Shown: positions 48,760 to 58,059 of the stretch, piece after piece
How the letters are laid out: the number at the start of each line of letters is the position of its first letter
Numbering within the stretch: position 1 is the stretch's first letter
Assembly: GCA_016718035.1 (NCBI GenBank)
Contig: JADKEK010000004.1
Location: 1 to 64,000 of the forward strand
Length of the DNA stretch: 64,000 nucleotides
Direction: 5' to 3'
From: Bacteroidota bacterium
Lineage (GTDB): Bacteria > Bacteroidota > Bacteroidia > Chitinophagales > BACL12
Translations under genes and position numbers: made by a program
Notes under the pieces: model-generated
What the model was told of the DNA's origin: nothing
Seen by the model: the letters and a program-made list of their open reading frames with translations, nothing else
Database searches by the model: none

Positions 48760-50033
48760 ATTTATTTAATGCCATCAATTTCGTTACTATACTTTGTAGT
48801 TGGTTGATTCTGCTAATTGCTATTATAACCACCTGGTGGAAAAGAGGAAAACACCTGCCTGAGTTTAAACTCGCTTCTCCTTTACTGAACATTGAAAAAT
48901 ATATTGGTGCCACATTATTTGTAATATTATTTATTACATTAATTACCGCTTTTTTTGCCTATCCCAATAATTGGGATAGCATGACTTATCACTTATCAAG
49001 GGTGATGCACTGGATGCAAAATGAAAATGTAAAACATTATCCAACCCGCATCGACCGGCAATTGACCCAACCTCCGCTTGCGGAATACCATATTCTTCAC
49101 TTATTTATTTTAGGCAATAGAGATAGTATTGCGAATTTAGTGCAATGGTTGTTTTTTGCAGGGTCAATAACAAGTGTGGCATTAATTACTGCAGAATTTG
49201 GTGGTGACAGGAAAGCACAATTGTTATCTGCATTTGTTGCTGCAACCATACCCATGGCTATATTACAAAGCACCAGCACACAAAACGATTTGGTTGTCGC
49301 ATTTTTTGTATTGACTGCCATATTGTTTGGTATTAAAGCCTGGAAACAACGATTTAATACCAGTTACGTTTATTTGTTTTATATAACTTGTGCGTTGGCT
49401 TTATTGTCAAAAGGAACGGCACTCATATTTTTACTTCCTGTGGTATTGGTATATGCATTTTTTATTGTGAAAACAAACAGGGAAAAAGCAATTCCAAGTA
49501 TCCTAAAGGGAATAGCAATTGTTTTATTACTATACGGACCTTTTGCATATAGAAATTATCAAACATATAACAGCCCATTGGGTAAATCGTATGAACTCAA
49601 TAATTCGCTGTATACCATTAAAGGAACGATATCCAATATTTCCAAAAACACCACCATGCATTTGCGCACTCCCGTTCCCGCAATTAATATTAGTTTAACT
49701 AATGGGGTTACCGCATTTAATAAAGCAATTGGTGTTGATGTAAATGCACCCAATTATAATTGGGCACCAAGTCCGGATTTTGTAGTTGGTTATTTTTCTA
49801 CACAGGAAGATTCGGCAGGAAACTTTTTTCAGGTAATATTATTGGTGTTGGTACTGGTTTATGTTGTTATAAAATTTAAATCCATACCGAAACACATTTT
49901 ATTATATACTACCTTGCTTGTATGTATGTATGTATTATTTAATTTGTTATTAAAATGGCAAATCTGGCATGCGCGTTTGCATCTTACTATGTTTTTTAGC
50001 CGGCGCTGTGTTAATAGCTTATTGGCTCAATAA
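48693..50033 (+). CDS. Membrane glycosyltransferase (GT39/ArnT-like), main fragment
   Basis: 446 residues with about nine transmembrane helices. NNWDSMTYHLSRVMHWMQNE after the second or third helix carries the acidic residue expected in the first extracytoplasmic loop of GT-C-fold, lipid-linked sugar transferases. QSTSTQNDLVVAFFVLTAIL and ALLSKGTALIFLLPVVLVYA are further family-like helices. The first 25 residues and the last 17 (after KWQIWHARLHL) appear to be out of frame. With 48613-48759 and 50097-50507 it makes a gene of about 630 codons. Substrate unknown. Confidence 0.7.
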   Translation: MVCIYNCGGNFSAYTAITTELLNLFNAINFVTILCSWLILLIAIITTWWKRGKHLPEFKLASPLLNIEKYIGATLFVILFITLITAFFAYPNNWDSMTYHLSRVMHWMQNENVKHYPTRIDRQLTQPPLAEYHILHLFILGNRDSIANLVQWLFFAGSITSVALITAEFGGDRKAQLLSAFVAATIPMAILQSTSTQNDLVVAFFVLTAILFGIKAWKQRFNTSYVYLFYITCALALLSKGTALIFLLPVVLVYAFFIVKTNREKAIPSILKGIAIVLLLYGPFAYRNYQTYNSPLGKSYELNNSLYTIKGTISNISKNTTMHLRTPVPAINISLTNGVTAFNKAIGVDVNAPNYNWAPSPDFVVGYFSTQEDSAGNFFQVILLVLVLVYVVIKFKSIPKHILLYTTLLVCMYVLFNLLLKWQIWHARLHLTMFFSRRCVNSLLAQ

Positions 50034-50096
50034 ATTGCCCGCATTGGCAACTTATACCATGGTAGTTGTTTTGAGCGCTTTTTCACTTATTTTCTT

Positions 50097-50507
50097 GTGT
50101 ATAACCAAACCCGCCCGCTGTTTGGTGAACAGAGTATATTTAAACAACCGGCAGATAAACAATATTTTGCAGCTAATGAACCATTGTATGCACCGTTTGT
50201 AAAAGTAAACGCCTTATTGCAAGAAAATAATTGTCAAACCCTCGGTTATATTTCCGGAGGCGATAGTTGGGAATATCCATTTTGGGCTTTAAATAAAAAC
50301 AATAAATCGTTTTCAATGTATCAACTCGATACCGATAATGAGACAAAACAACTGCCACAAAATACCAGCAGTAACATCATTATTCCCGATATGATTATAA
50401 ATATTAGAGGCGATGAAAAGAAAGAGGAGCAAATATCCTATATGAGTAATCCCTACAAATTGATTTTGTTGGACGGTGTATTTGCCGTTTACAAAAAGGA
50501 TTTATGA
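50097..50507 (+). CDS. C-terminal fragment of the frameshifted membrane glycosyltransferase
   Basis: 136 residues: NQTRPLFGEQSIFKQPADKQ followed by a soluble alpha/beta tail ending VFAVYKKDL. The preceding piece, about 49985-50085, lies in a third frame (LAGAVLIAYWLNKLPALATY). At least two indels, near 49990 and 50080 (in a run of T), separate this from 48693-50033. Soluble C-terminal domains of this type are common in bacterial GT-C enzymes. The frame ends 6 bases inside recO on the opposite strand. Confidence 0.6.
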   Translation: MYNQTRPLFGEQSIFKQPADKQYFAANEPLYAPFVKVNALLQENNCQTLGYISGGDSWEYPFWALNKNNKSFSMYQLDTDNETKQLPQNTSSNIIIPDMIINIRGDEKKEEQISYMSNPYKLILLDGVFAVYKKDL

Positions 50508-51221
50508 TTTGAATAAAGTTTCCAATACTTCATAAGACCGCAAATCACCAAAATCTTCAATATGCAAACGGAAATAAACCAGCATTTGCTGCAATAAAAT
50601 TTTCCGTTCAGTGGTAGTGAGTTTAATCTGGTCGTAATTTTTTAATTCGGGCTCAATAATGGATCGAAATGAGTTGGATAATTGTTCACTTAAAAATTGC
50701 TGATGCGCAGGCAGGAAGTCAATAAACATACCTTCCTTTAAATCGAAATAAGGGTCAGGCGAAACAGTTGGGTAGCAGCCTAAATATTTAGTAATAGCCA
50801 ATAAAAACCAAATATGATGATTGCCTAAAGGTTTTTCAGTTTGATCTAATTCAATAAATATTTCAAATAAAAAATCAAATAAGGGTTCATTGGTTTCGTG
50901 TTCCTTAACAATCTTATTTAAAATTTCCAGATAAAATATCAGCAATGAACTTTTTACAATATTAAAAGGCAGGTCTTCATAAATATGCGCAAATCCACAT
51001 TCGCTTATGCGCATTAAATTACCCTGCTCTTTGTGGTAGACTACCATATCTAACAAATTGCCATGCTGATATAAGGCAGATTTCGATTTACCTTTTGCAG
51101 AACGAACACCATTAATGATATACGATTGAACACCAAATAATTCGGTATAAGCTTTTATGATTACACTGGACTCAGCATATTTTGTCACTTTAAATACTAT
51201 TGCCCTTGTTTTGTGTAACAT
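50502..51221 (-). CDS. recO: DNA repair protein RecO
   Basis: 239 residues, normal length. RecO anneals DNA strands and, with RecR, loads RecA onto SSB-coated single strands. The N-terminal OB fold is recognisable: HKTRAIVFKVTKYAESSVII, YTELFGVQSYIINGVRSAKGK and LLDMVVYHKEQGNLMRISE. The helical C-terminal domain contains EILNKIVKEHETNEPLFDFL. The zinc cysteines of some homologues are absent, as is usual in this phylum. The gene is intact although its neighbours are frameshifted. Confidence 0.92.
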   Translation of the reverse strand: MLHKTRAIVFKVTKYAESSVIIKAYTELFGVQSYIINGVRSAKGKSKSALYQHGNLLDMVVYHKEQGNLMRISECGFAHIYEDLPFNIVKSSLLIFYLEILNKIVKEHETNEPLFDFLFEIFIELDQTEKPLGNHHIWFLLAITKYLGCYPTVSPDPYFDLKEGMFIDFLPAHQQFLSEQLSNSFRSIIEPELKNYDQIKLTTTERKILLQQMLVYFRLHIEDFGDLRSYEVLETLFKS

Positions 51222-51282
51222 AGTGTAAAAGTAAACAACACAATGGTATCGGTATTAAAATAAAAGTAAGATTGCGGCTATA

Positions 51283-51777
51283 TTATTCAGCAGGCTTTTC
51301 TTCTTTTTCATCTAAAAGTGCGTCGTATCTATTCAAATCGTTTACTGCAGCAGTATCATCAGGATTTTCATAGGCATTAACAGCCTTTTCGGTGTAAACC
51401 GGGTCGTTTTTGTGGGTGCCGAATAAACTATATATGCCATAATTACTGCTTATAAAAAAAGCAATGGCAATACACAAAGCCAATATTGAACGCAGTACCA
51501 GTGGTTTTATCCAAATGAGTAAAGTGGCTTTATCATCCGCTTCTAGTTTGCGGTAATATAAAAACAAATAAGCCATTAAACCCACACCTGATGAAACAGA
51601 AATAATGAGTAACTGCTTATCCATTTGTAATAACAAGGTTCTGGCCATTACAGCCATTACAGTAATGGATACAGACCATAATCCAAAAAGGTAAATCAGC
51701 CGCATTATTCTGCCAATACGTTGTTTATCCAAAAAACTAAAATACCTGAGGCGAGATAATAAAAGATAATGTGCCAA
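51283..51777 (-). CDS. Hypothetical membrane protein, probably truncated by frameshift
   Basis: 164 residues from a TTG codon, with three hydrophobic helices (LIYLFGLWSVSITVMAVMA, LLIISVSSGVGLMAYLFLYY, SILALCIAIAFFISSNYGIY) and an acidic tail. Just upstream (51778-51900) another frame encodes LLLGNTILMVFLKPMLPTYG and MSMILFGTLSFIISPQVF, which joins smoothly to SFLDKQRIGR of this frame if one T in the run at about 51739 is extra. The true gene therefore likely starts near 51895. Function unknown. Confidence 0.6.
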   Translation of the reverse strand: MAHYLLLSRLRYFSFLDKQRIGRIMRLIYLFGLWSVSITVMAVMARTLLLQMDKQLLIISVSSGVGLMAYLFLYYRKLEADDKATLLIWIKPLVLRSILALCIAIAFFISSNYGIYSLFGTHKNDPVYTEKAVNAYENPDDTAAVNDLNRYDALLDEKEEKPAE

Positions 51778-51931
51778 ATAAAATCATGCTCATACGCTCG
51801 CCATAAGTTGGCAGCATTGGTTTTAGAAACACCATTAAAATGGTATTACCTAATAATAAATATTCAAAATACTTGGAAAAAAAATTGTTTCAACGTCTTA
51901 ATTCTGATGTAAAATTATAAAATAAGCAGCA

Positions 51932-52385
51932 CTATTCTTTTGCTTTGCTGTCAATAATAATGGTAACCGGTCCATCATTAATTAACTGCACCTGCATGTC
52001 CGCACCAAATACCCCTGTTGCAACCGGTTTATTAATGAGTTGCGATAATGTTGTAACAAATTGTTCATACAAAGGAATGGCAATATCAGGTTTCGCACTG
52101 CGAATAAATGAAGGGCGATTGCCTTTTTTAGTAGAGGCATACAGCGTAAACTGACTCACCACTAAAATTTCTCCTGCTATATCCAATACACTAATATTCA
52201 TTAATCCGTTCTCATCTTCAAAAAATGCGCAGCTGGGCAATTTTTTGGGTCAACCAGGTAATGTCTTCTATGGTATCATTTTCTTCTACCCCTAATAAAA
52301 TCATCAACCCTTTGCCGATGCTGGCATGTGTTTTTTGTTCAATAACTACGCTGGCATTTAACACACGTTGAATTACTACTCTCAT
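51932..52385 (-). pseudogene. dtd: D-aminoacyl-tRNA deacylase, frameshifted
   Basis: Dtd hydrolyses D-amino acids mischarged on tRNA. The first frame from the ATG at 52385 reads MRVVIQRVLNASVVIEQKTH and ends at QLRIF followed by a stop. The second frame (51932-52240) continues with FEDENGLMNISV. It carries both catalytic motifs, VVSQFTLYA (SQFTL) and NDGPVTIII (GPVT). The join is a run of six T at about 52230, where five would keep the frame. The full protein would have about 150 residues, the normal size. Sequence error is more likely than loss. The stop of rsgA lies one base away from the start. Confidence 0.85.
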
Positions 52386-52386
52386 A

Positions 52387-52896
52387 TTACCACTTTTTTG
52401 CGCCCTTTATTTCTTCATAAAAAGTTAAATAACTAGTATATCGCGAAGGCGAAAATTTACCTTCCTCCAGCAATTGTTTAACAGCACAACCGGTTTCATT
52501 AATGTGCAGACAATTATTGAATTTACAATTATTCATTTCTTTTCTTATTTCCGGAAAATAATGCCCCACTTCATATTCATCAATATCTACCAAACCGAAT
52601 TCTTTTATTCCCGGTGTGTCGATAATAAATGAATGTTCGTTAATGCGATACATATGTGCAAATGTAGTGGTGTGTAAACCTTTTTCGGTGTAAGCAGAAA
52701 TAGCACCCGTTTTTAAATTTAAATGCGGAAATATACTGTTTACCAAAGATGATTTCCCAACACCGGACAAACCAATAATTAACGATGTTTTATTTTCAAA
52801 CACCTGATGTAATTGTTCCAGGTTTTCTTTATTTAATACTGAAGTAGAAAAACTTTCATAACCCGCTTCGTTATAACTATACATTAATTCCTGCAA
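52387..52896 (-). CDS. rsgA: RsgA GTPase, C-terminal fragment
   Basis: 169 residues. The P-loop is GLSGVGKSSLVNSIF, then the G2 region around HTTTFA, G3 DTPGIKEFGL, and the zinc knuckle CKFNNCLHINETGC typical of RsgA. The first residues QELMYSYNEAGYE follow the frame break. RsgA is a circularly permuted GTPase that matures and checks the 30S ribosomal subunit. Confidence 0.85.
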   Translation of the reverse strand: MQELMYSYNEAGYESFSTSVLNKENLEQLHQVFENKTSLIIGLSGVGKSSLVNSIFPHLNLKTGAISAYTEKGLHTTTFAHMYRINEHSFIIDTPGIKEFGLVDIDEYEVGHYFPEIRKEMNNCKFNNCLHINETGCAVKQLLEEGKFSPSRYTSYLTFYEEIKGAKKW

Positions 52897-53324
52897 CAGC
52901 TCATCATCTTTTCCTCGTATAAATCATGTTTATTAAAAATCACCTTTGCCGGAATACCATACACTTCGCTGGTTATTAAAACCCTGTCGATAAATCCAAA
53001 AGCAGTGCGTGGTTGTTTGAGCGAAGCAATAACAACAGTTTGGTCTATATTACTTGCAATTACATGTTTATATGCCGATTTATGAATATCGGAGCGAACA
53101 ATATAATTATTGCGCGGAAGAATTTCGTTGATGATATAATTTTTTTGTTCATCCGTTTCGCCGGGTCCTTCTTCCACCATAACAAAATCACCAACTGCAA
53201 TCGGATTCGTTTGTTTTTTATTATCGAGGCGGAATTTTCCTTTTAAACGGCAAATAATTATACTGCCATCAGCTAATAACACATCATAAAAATTTCCGGT
53301 ACTTTGAACTACGGTTCCGCGCAT
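52884..53324 (-). CDS. rsgA: RsgA GTPase, N-terminal fragment
   Basis: 146 residues: the N-terminal OB fold (MRGTVVQSTGNFYDVLLADG, VGDFVMVEEG) and the start of the permuted GTPase domain with the G4 motif FNKHDLYEE. The frame then shifts at a short A run near 52897-52910: one missing A would restore EKDDELLQELMYSY into the other fragment. Whole gene 52387-53324, about 312 codons, is the usual length. Confidence 0.85.
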   Translation of the reverse strand: MRGTVVQSTGNFYDVLLADGSIIICRLKGKFRLDNKKQTNPIAVGDFVMVEEGPGETDEQKNYIINEILPRNNYIVRSDIHKSAYKHVIASNIDQTVVIASLKQPRTAFGFIDRVLITSEVYGIPAKVIFNKHDLYEEKMMSCCRN

Positions 53325-53400
53325 GGTGTAAAGTTAAAATTCAGGAAGTAAATACGCGATTAAACAGTAACAGAATGTACTGCAAACGAAATTTCCTTAA

Positions 53401-54106
53401 TCAGTGAAGTATCTTTTCAATGGCATTGCCCACCACAACAATATCGGCACCTGCGTTGCAAGTTTCGTATGCTTTTTCAGGAGTTCTGATACCACCACCA
53501 ACAATAATTGGTAAATCGCAATGTTTGTGCACAGCAGCAATCACCTCAGCAGGAATAGCTCTTTTGGCACCACTGCCGGCGTCCATATAAATCAGTTTCA
53601 TACCCAATAATTCGCCGGCCATGGCAGTGCAGGCCGCAATTTCGGGCTTATCAGAAGGTTGGATTCGTATTCGAAATATAACTCACCGTTGTCGGCGCGC
53701 CACCGTCAATCAGGATATAACCCGTTGAAATAGCCTCAATACCCGATTTTTCACGTAAGGAGCCGCTAAAACCTGGTTGCCAATGAGCAATTCGGGGTTA
53801 CGTCCGCTTATAAGCGATAAAAACAGGAGTGCATCGGCATTTGGGTTCACCTGCTGAATGCTGCCCGGAAAAATCACCACCGGAATATTCGTTTGCTGCT
53901 TCAGGGTTTTAATGGTTGTGTCCAGGTAATCGCCAATAACCAGGCTGCCACCCACAAAAAAGTAGTCGACATGGTTCTCATTTCCCAGTGTTACCAATTG
54001 GTTCAACGCCTTTGCATCCACCTCATCCGGGTCGATTAAAACGGCAAACTTTTTTCAGTCCCTTACTGTGATCGGCTGCTATATTTTGATATACCTGATT
54101 GCGCAT
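53401..54106 (-). pseudogene. Geranylgeranylglyceryl phosphate synthase family protein, frameshifted three times
   Basis: Three frames together give one GGGPS/PcrB-type TIM barrel that transfers a polyprenyl group to glycerol-1-phosphate. Frame 1 (from ATG 54106) reads QNIAADHSKGLKK. Frame 2 (53710-54021) contains DYFFVGGSLVIGDYLDTTIK and FPGSIQQVNPNADALLFLSL. Frame 3 (53401-53622) contains KLIYMDAGSGAKRAI and IIVGGGIRTPEKAYETCNAG, the phosphate-binding Gly-rich loop. Breaks lie near 54050 (A run one too long), 53735 (A run one too short) and 53660 (two bases missing). The start is supported by a promoter box at 54122-54129. Confidence 0.8.
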
Positions 54107-54121
54107 TGTTTCGGATAAAGG

Positions 54122-54129
54122 CAAAAATA
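54122..54129 (-). promoter_or_regulatory. Promoter box of the GGGPS-like gene
   Basis: TATTTTTG on the minus strand, 15 bases before the ATG at 54106. It argues against the longer upstream frame reaching 54286. Confidence 0.5.
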
Positions 54130-54728
54130 GGGTTTTTTGCTGACAGGAAAGCAGGATGTAGCCCAATAAAACGGTTTCTTTTTTGGAGCAGGAGCTTTTC
54201 TGCACGCCAGCAAAATCCGCACGTGCTTTCCACTCCAACTCCGCTTCCGCTGAAAATGCGGAATGCGGGGTTTCCGTTTCAATCACGGCTAACTGTGCAT
54301 ATTATCGTAACTATCACAAAATTGTTGCGTATAATTGAAAACAATTTTGTGACATGGTAAAACAACTAAAAACGCACAAGATTGAATCCAACAAATAATA
54401 AAGATAAGCCTGTAATATGGTGGAAGTTATTAAAATTGTGACATAGCCTACAGCCAACCTTTCTAAATCCTTTACAGCCTTTAAAACCATTTTCAATAAC
54501 AGTTATTCACGCAACAAATTTTTGAACAGCATCAATTGCCCAAACCGCTTTGTGCAACTTCTTCCAAATAAAATATATAAAAAACGCAATTTTTATATTT
54601 GATAATTAATGCGTTGTGGTTACTTTTAAGGACTTTCGGATATAGTTTATTTTTGAAAAAATAATGGTAAAGGCTATTATAGACAACCGAAAGGCCAGAA
54701 CATTAAGACTAACATATATTGACAAACA
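54130..54728. other. Gene-free stretch with a 13-bp inverted repeat
   Basis: Two overlapping minus-strand frames here look non-coding. TCACAAAATTGTT (54314-54326) and AACAATTTTGTGA (54340-54352) form a perfect 13-bp inverted repeat with a 13-base spacer. A related half-site word, TTGTGACAT, recurs near 54435. This could be an operator or a hairpin. I see nothing else up to the RDD gene. Confidence 0.45.
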
Positions 54729-55322
54729 ATGAATACAGACTTGAAAGACGCAATGTCAAAACGAACTGACGAGGACCTTATTAAAATAGTCTTTGTTGAC
54801 AGCGATGGCTATCAACCTATGGCTGTTGAAGCTGCTGAGGAAGAAATCAAAAAACGTAACATTGACAAGACAAAAATTGAGCAAGTAAAAGTCGACCTGA
54901 CAGCAAAAATTGAGGAACAAAAGGATTTCGACTCTAAAAAGCTGAGTGTATTGACAAGGTTTATACACTTCATTGTTGACACTATTGCCTTCATAATTTT
55001 TACTATGATTTTTACTTTCGTAATTGGACTTTTTATAAATCCGACAGACCAAAATTTAAAGATAATTTTGCGTTATCTAATGTTTGCAACAGGCTTCCTT
55101 GTATATTATGTTTTTATGGAAACTAAGTATCAAAAGACAATTGGAAAGTTTATAACTAAAACAAAAGTTGTAAATACTAATGGAACAAAGCCAGAGCTTG
55201 GAGACATAGTGAGAAGAACGTTTTGCCGTCTTATTCCATTTGACCAAATTTCATTTCTGTTTACACCAAATGGTTTTCACGACAGACTTTCTGACACAAC
55301 AGTAATTAAAGACGAAAACTAA
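54729..55322 (+). CDS. RDD-family membrane protein
   Basis: 197 residues. The first 70 are a charged helical cytoplasmic region. The RDD domain follows: RFIHFIVDTIAFIIFTMIFT (first helix with R..D), YLMFATGFLVYYVFMETKYQ (second helix), KTIGKFITKTKVVN and RRTFCRLIPFDQISFLF with a final HDRLSDT. These are the conserved Arg and Asp positions that name the family. It is an inner-membrane protein, possibly ion-transporting; specific function unknown. It is monocistronic. Confidence 0.88.
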   Translation: MNTDLKDAMSKRTDEDLIKIVFVDSDGYQPMAVEAAEEEIKKRNIDKTKIEQVKVDLTAKIEEQKDFDSKKLSVLTRFIHFIVDTIAFIIFTMIFTFVIGLFINPTDQNLKIILRYLMFATGFLVYYVFMETKYQKTIGKFITKTKVVNTNGTKPELGDIVRRTFCRLIPFDQISFLFTPNGFHDRLSDTTVIKDEN

Positions 55323-55868
55323 CAAAGACAAAGAAACACAGCTTATAACACGTTTTGGCAAAAGTGAAGGTTCAGTGCACCGTAGACACATTTGTGGATA
55401 ATCAAACATTTGTTATCCGAAACAAAATTTGTGGTGAAAATCGCCACCTTCGTCAAGCCTGAAATCGTTAAAACTTTGATTCAATTTTGTTTGTTTTTAA
55501 TCAATTAAATCAGCCATTTAATAACCGTGATCAATCCAAGTAGCTTTTGGTAGTATCCACATTGGGGTTCTGTAGTTGCGGTAAATTTTTGATTCAATTT
55601 AAAAATTAATAAAATTTGAAATGATGTAAACAATAATTTACTCAAAATTGTCATGCATGTTATTTTGTAGGGACGTATTGCATGCGTCCTTACAAAATAA
55701 CATGCAGGACGTCAACGAAGCGATAAATGAAAATGATTGAAAAACCCAACCTGTCCTAGCAGGTTTCTTGCCTCAATAAAAAATTATTATTCCAGCACAA
55801 CCCTGCGATTTATAGGATTAAATTCTATAAAAAGTATTTATTACCTTAGTAGTCCCAACATCATATAC
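55323..55868. repeat. Gene-free region with a direct repeat and a 53-bp near-perfect palindrome
   Basis: No gene is supported. Positions 55587-55630 form a 44-bp sequence (starts TTTTGATTCAATTTAAAAAT) repeated exactly at 60107-60150, on the far side of the two T9SS genes. At 55654-55675 and 55685-55706, two 22-base arms (TGCATGTTATTTTGTAGGG...) form an inverted repeat with one mismatch and a 9-base loop. The core TAGGGACGTATTGCATGCG resembles interspersed repeats seen in Bacteroidota. Confidence 0.75.
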
Positions 55869-57995
55869 ATGAAATCACTATTTTTTTCCTACATCTTTAT
55901 TTTAATTGTGCAGTCAATATTTGCACAGGCCCCTGAAATAATATGGGAACATGGATATGGTGGAAATCATGATGACCGTGGATATGAAGTATTACAATCT
56001 TTAGATGGCGGGTTTTTAATGGTTGGCCAAGAACAATCAATTGATGGTGATATTATTGATAACCATGGACTTGATGATATATATGTAGTTAAGACAGATT
56101 TGAATGGTGAAATTATTTGGAGCAGGGCATATGGCGGAAGTGATTATGATTATGGTAATGCAGCATGCTTGGCGCAGGATGGTGGATATATCATATCAGG
56201 ACAAGCAGGTTCTTCAGATGGTGACCTAACAGGTAACAATGGTTATAAGGATTTATGGGTATTTAAAATAGATGATTTTGGTGATATTGTATGGCAATTT
56301 AATTATGGTGGCTCTCATAATGAATCCTCAAGGTCTATTATACCAATGGACGATGGTGGTTATCTTATTGCAGGTGCTACGCAATCTAACGATGGAGATG
56401 TGTTAGGGCACCATGGTTTATACGGAGAATTAGATATATGGGTGATTAAGATAGACCAAATGGGTAATCTAGTTTGGAATAAATGTTACGGATCGTCTGA
56501 ATCAGATTTAGCTAAAGATATAGTTAAAACACAGGATGGTAATTATATTTTAGTTGGTTATGCAGAAGGTTATGATTTTGATATTGGCATAACATATGGT
56601 GATTACGATGTTGTTTTAATGAAAATATCACCCGAAGGTGAACTCATTTGGAGTAAAAATTATGGTGGGTCTTGGCCTGATTATGGAACATCGGTAGTTG
56701 AAATATCAGATGGTAGTTTAGTGGTTCTGGCTGACACACAATCAGAGGACGGATTAGTTGACGGATATCATGATGTAACTGATGTTTGGTTATTTAAAAC
56801 AGATGCTCATTGTAATTTTTTACACGGTCATGCGTATGGTGGAACATGGACAGATAATTCGTCAGATTTAATAGCCTTTACAGAAAATCATTTTATCATT
56901 ACAGCCGCATCAAGTGCTGAAAGTGGAGATGTGGAATTCATACATGGTGGTAGTGATTTTTGGATATTAGGCATTGATAGTAGCGGAGGAATTTTATGGC
57001 AAAAATCATTAGGCGGATCATTAAATGATCTTCCACATTCTATTATAAAACTTAATGATGAAGAATTAGTAATTACCGGATATTCAAATTCAGTTGATTA
57101 CGATGTAACACCGTCGTATGCTTCTTACAACGTTTGGACAGTGAAGCTTGGTTTTTGTACTACAAGATATTACGCCGATACTGATGGCGATGGTTTTGGT
57201 GATATTAGTTCGGATACAATAGCTTGTGAAATACCTGTAGGATATGCAATTGATAGTACAGATTGTAATGATATGAGTCCTGACATAAACCCTCTCGTTG
57301 CAGATATTTGTAATAATTTAGATGATAATTGCAATGGAGAATTAGATGAAGATGCAATATTTACAACATGGTATGCAGATACTGATGATGACGGGTATGG
57401 TTTTCTTTTGACCGATTCCTTGAGTTGTGCTGAATTAAGTGGATATGTAATGGATAATACAGACTGTGATGATTCCAATAATTTAATTAATCCAACTGCT
57501 CCTGAAATTTGTAATTCTGTAGACGACAATTGTAATTTAAATGTAGATGAAGATTTAATTTATACTCTATATTATATAGATGAAGATGGTGATAATTATG
57601 GCAGTATGCAAACTGATTCTCTTTGGTGTGCTACTGTAACCGGTTATGTTCTGGATAGCACAGATTGTAATGACACAAATGAATTAATTTATCCCGGTGC
57701 CACCGAATTCTTCAACGGAATTGATGATGATTGCGACCAAATTGCTGATGAAGGTTTAGCAACAACAGATATTGTAAAAAATACAATAAGTATTTTCCCG
57801 AATCCGGTAAATAATATATTATTTATTCAATCTGATGCAACACATGTTGTTTCTATTTTAAATCAATTAGGAGAAGAAATATTATACACCAATTTATTTA
57901 TCGGTTTAAATACCATTTCGGTAGCAGATTTTGCGAGTGGTGTGTATTGGGTGAAAGCGGAGGATGGGGAGATGGTGGTTTGGGTGAAAGAGTGA
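55869..57995 (+). CDS. Secreted T9SS protein with beta-propeller-like and MopE-type metal-binding repeats
   Basis: The start at 55869 gives a clean signal peptide (MKSLFFSYIFILIVQSIFAQ); the frame is open to 55737 but that part is not coding-like. About eight repeats of 55-60 residues follow (WEHGYGGNHDDRGYEVLQ, DGGYIISGQ, WVFKIDDFGDIVWQ), probably a propeller. Three MopE-type repeats follow, with ADTDGDGFGD and TDCNDMSPDINP / CNNLDDNCNGELDE, which bind calcium or copper in known cases. The T9SS type A sorting domain ends it (ISIFPNPVNNILFI). It is probably a surface protein. A close paralogue follows at 58060. Confidence 0.88.
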   Translation: MKSLFFSYIFILIVQSIFAQAPEIIWEHGYGGNHDDRGYEVLQSLDGGFLMVGQEQSIDGDIIDNHGLDDIYVVKTDLNGEIIWSRAYGGSDYDYGNAACLAQDGGYIISGQAGSSDGDLTGNNGYKDLWVFKIDDFGDIVWQFNYGGSHNESSRSIIPMDDGGYLIAGATQSNDGDVLGHHGLYGELDIWVIKIDQMGNLVWNKCYGSSESDLAKDIVKTQDGNYILVGYAEGYDFDIGITYGDYDVVLMKISPEGELIWSKNYGGSWPDYGTSVVEISDGSLVVLADTQSEDGLVDGYHDVTDVWLFKTDAHCNFLHGHAYGGTWTDNSSDLIAFTENHFIITAASSAESGDVEFIHGGSDFWILGIDSSGGILWQKSLGGSLNDLPHSIIKLNDEELVITGYSNSVDYDVTPSYASYNVWTVKLGFCTTRYYADTDGDGFGDISSDTIACEIPVGYAIDSTDCNDMSPDINPLVADICNNLDDNCNGELDEDAIFTTWYADTDDDGYGFLLTDSLSCAELSGYVMDNTDCDDSNNLINPTAPEICNSVDDNCNLNVDEDLIYTLYYIDEDGDNYGSMQTDSLWCATVTGYVLDSTDCNDTNELIYPGATEFFNGIDDDCDQIADEGLATTDIVKNTISIFPNPVNNILFIQSDATHVVSILNQLGEEILYTNLFIGLNTISVADFASGVYWVKAEDGEMVVWVKE

Positions 57996-58059
57996 TTGAG
58001 GAAATTGTTCTTTTTTAAATGTATTCTTGTTAATTAATTTGTTTATTTTAGAAAATAAT

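Noticed and set aside
54023..54286. Long 87-codon frame as the start of the GGGPS-like gene
   Set aside because: Only the part from 54106 resembles the family; a promoter box at 54122-54129 lies in the upstream part.
55737..55868. N-terminal extension of the MopE-type protein
   Set aside because: It would bury a clean signal peptide that begins at 55869.
57170..57529. Minus-strand 119-codon Ser/Leu-rich frame
   Set aside because: Antisense shadow of the Asp-rich MopE repeats.
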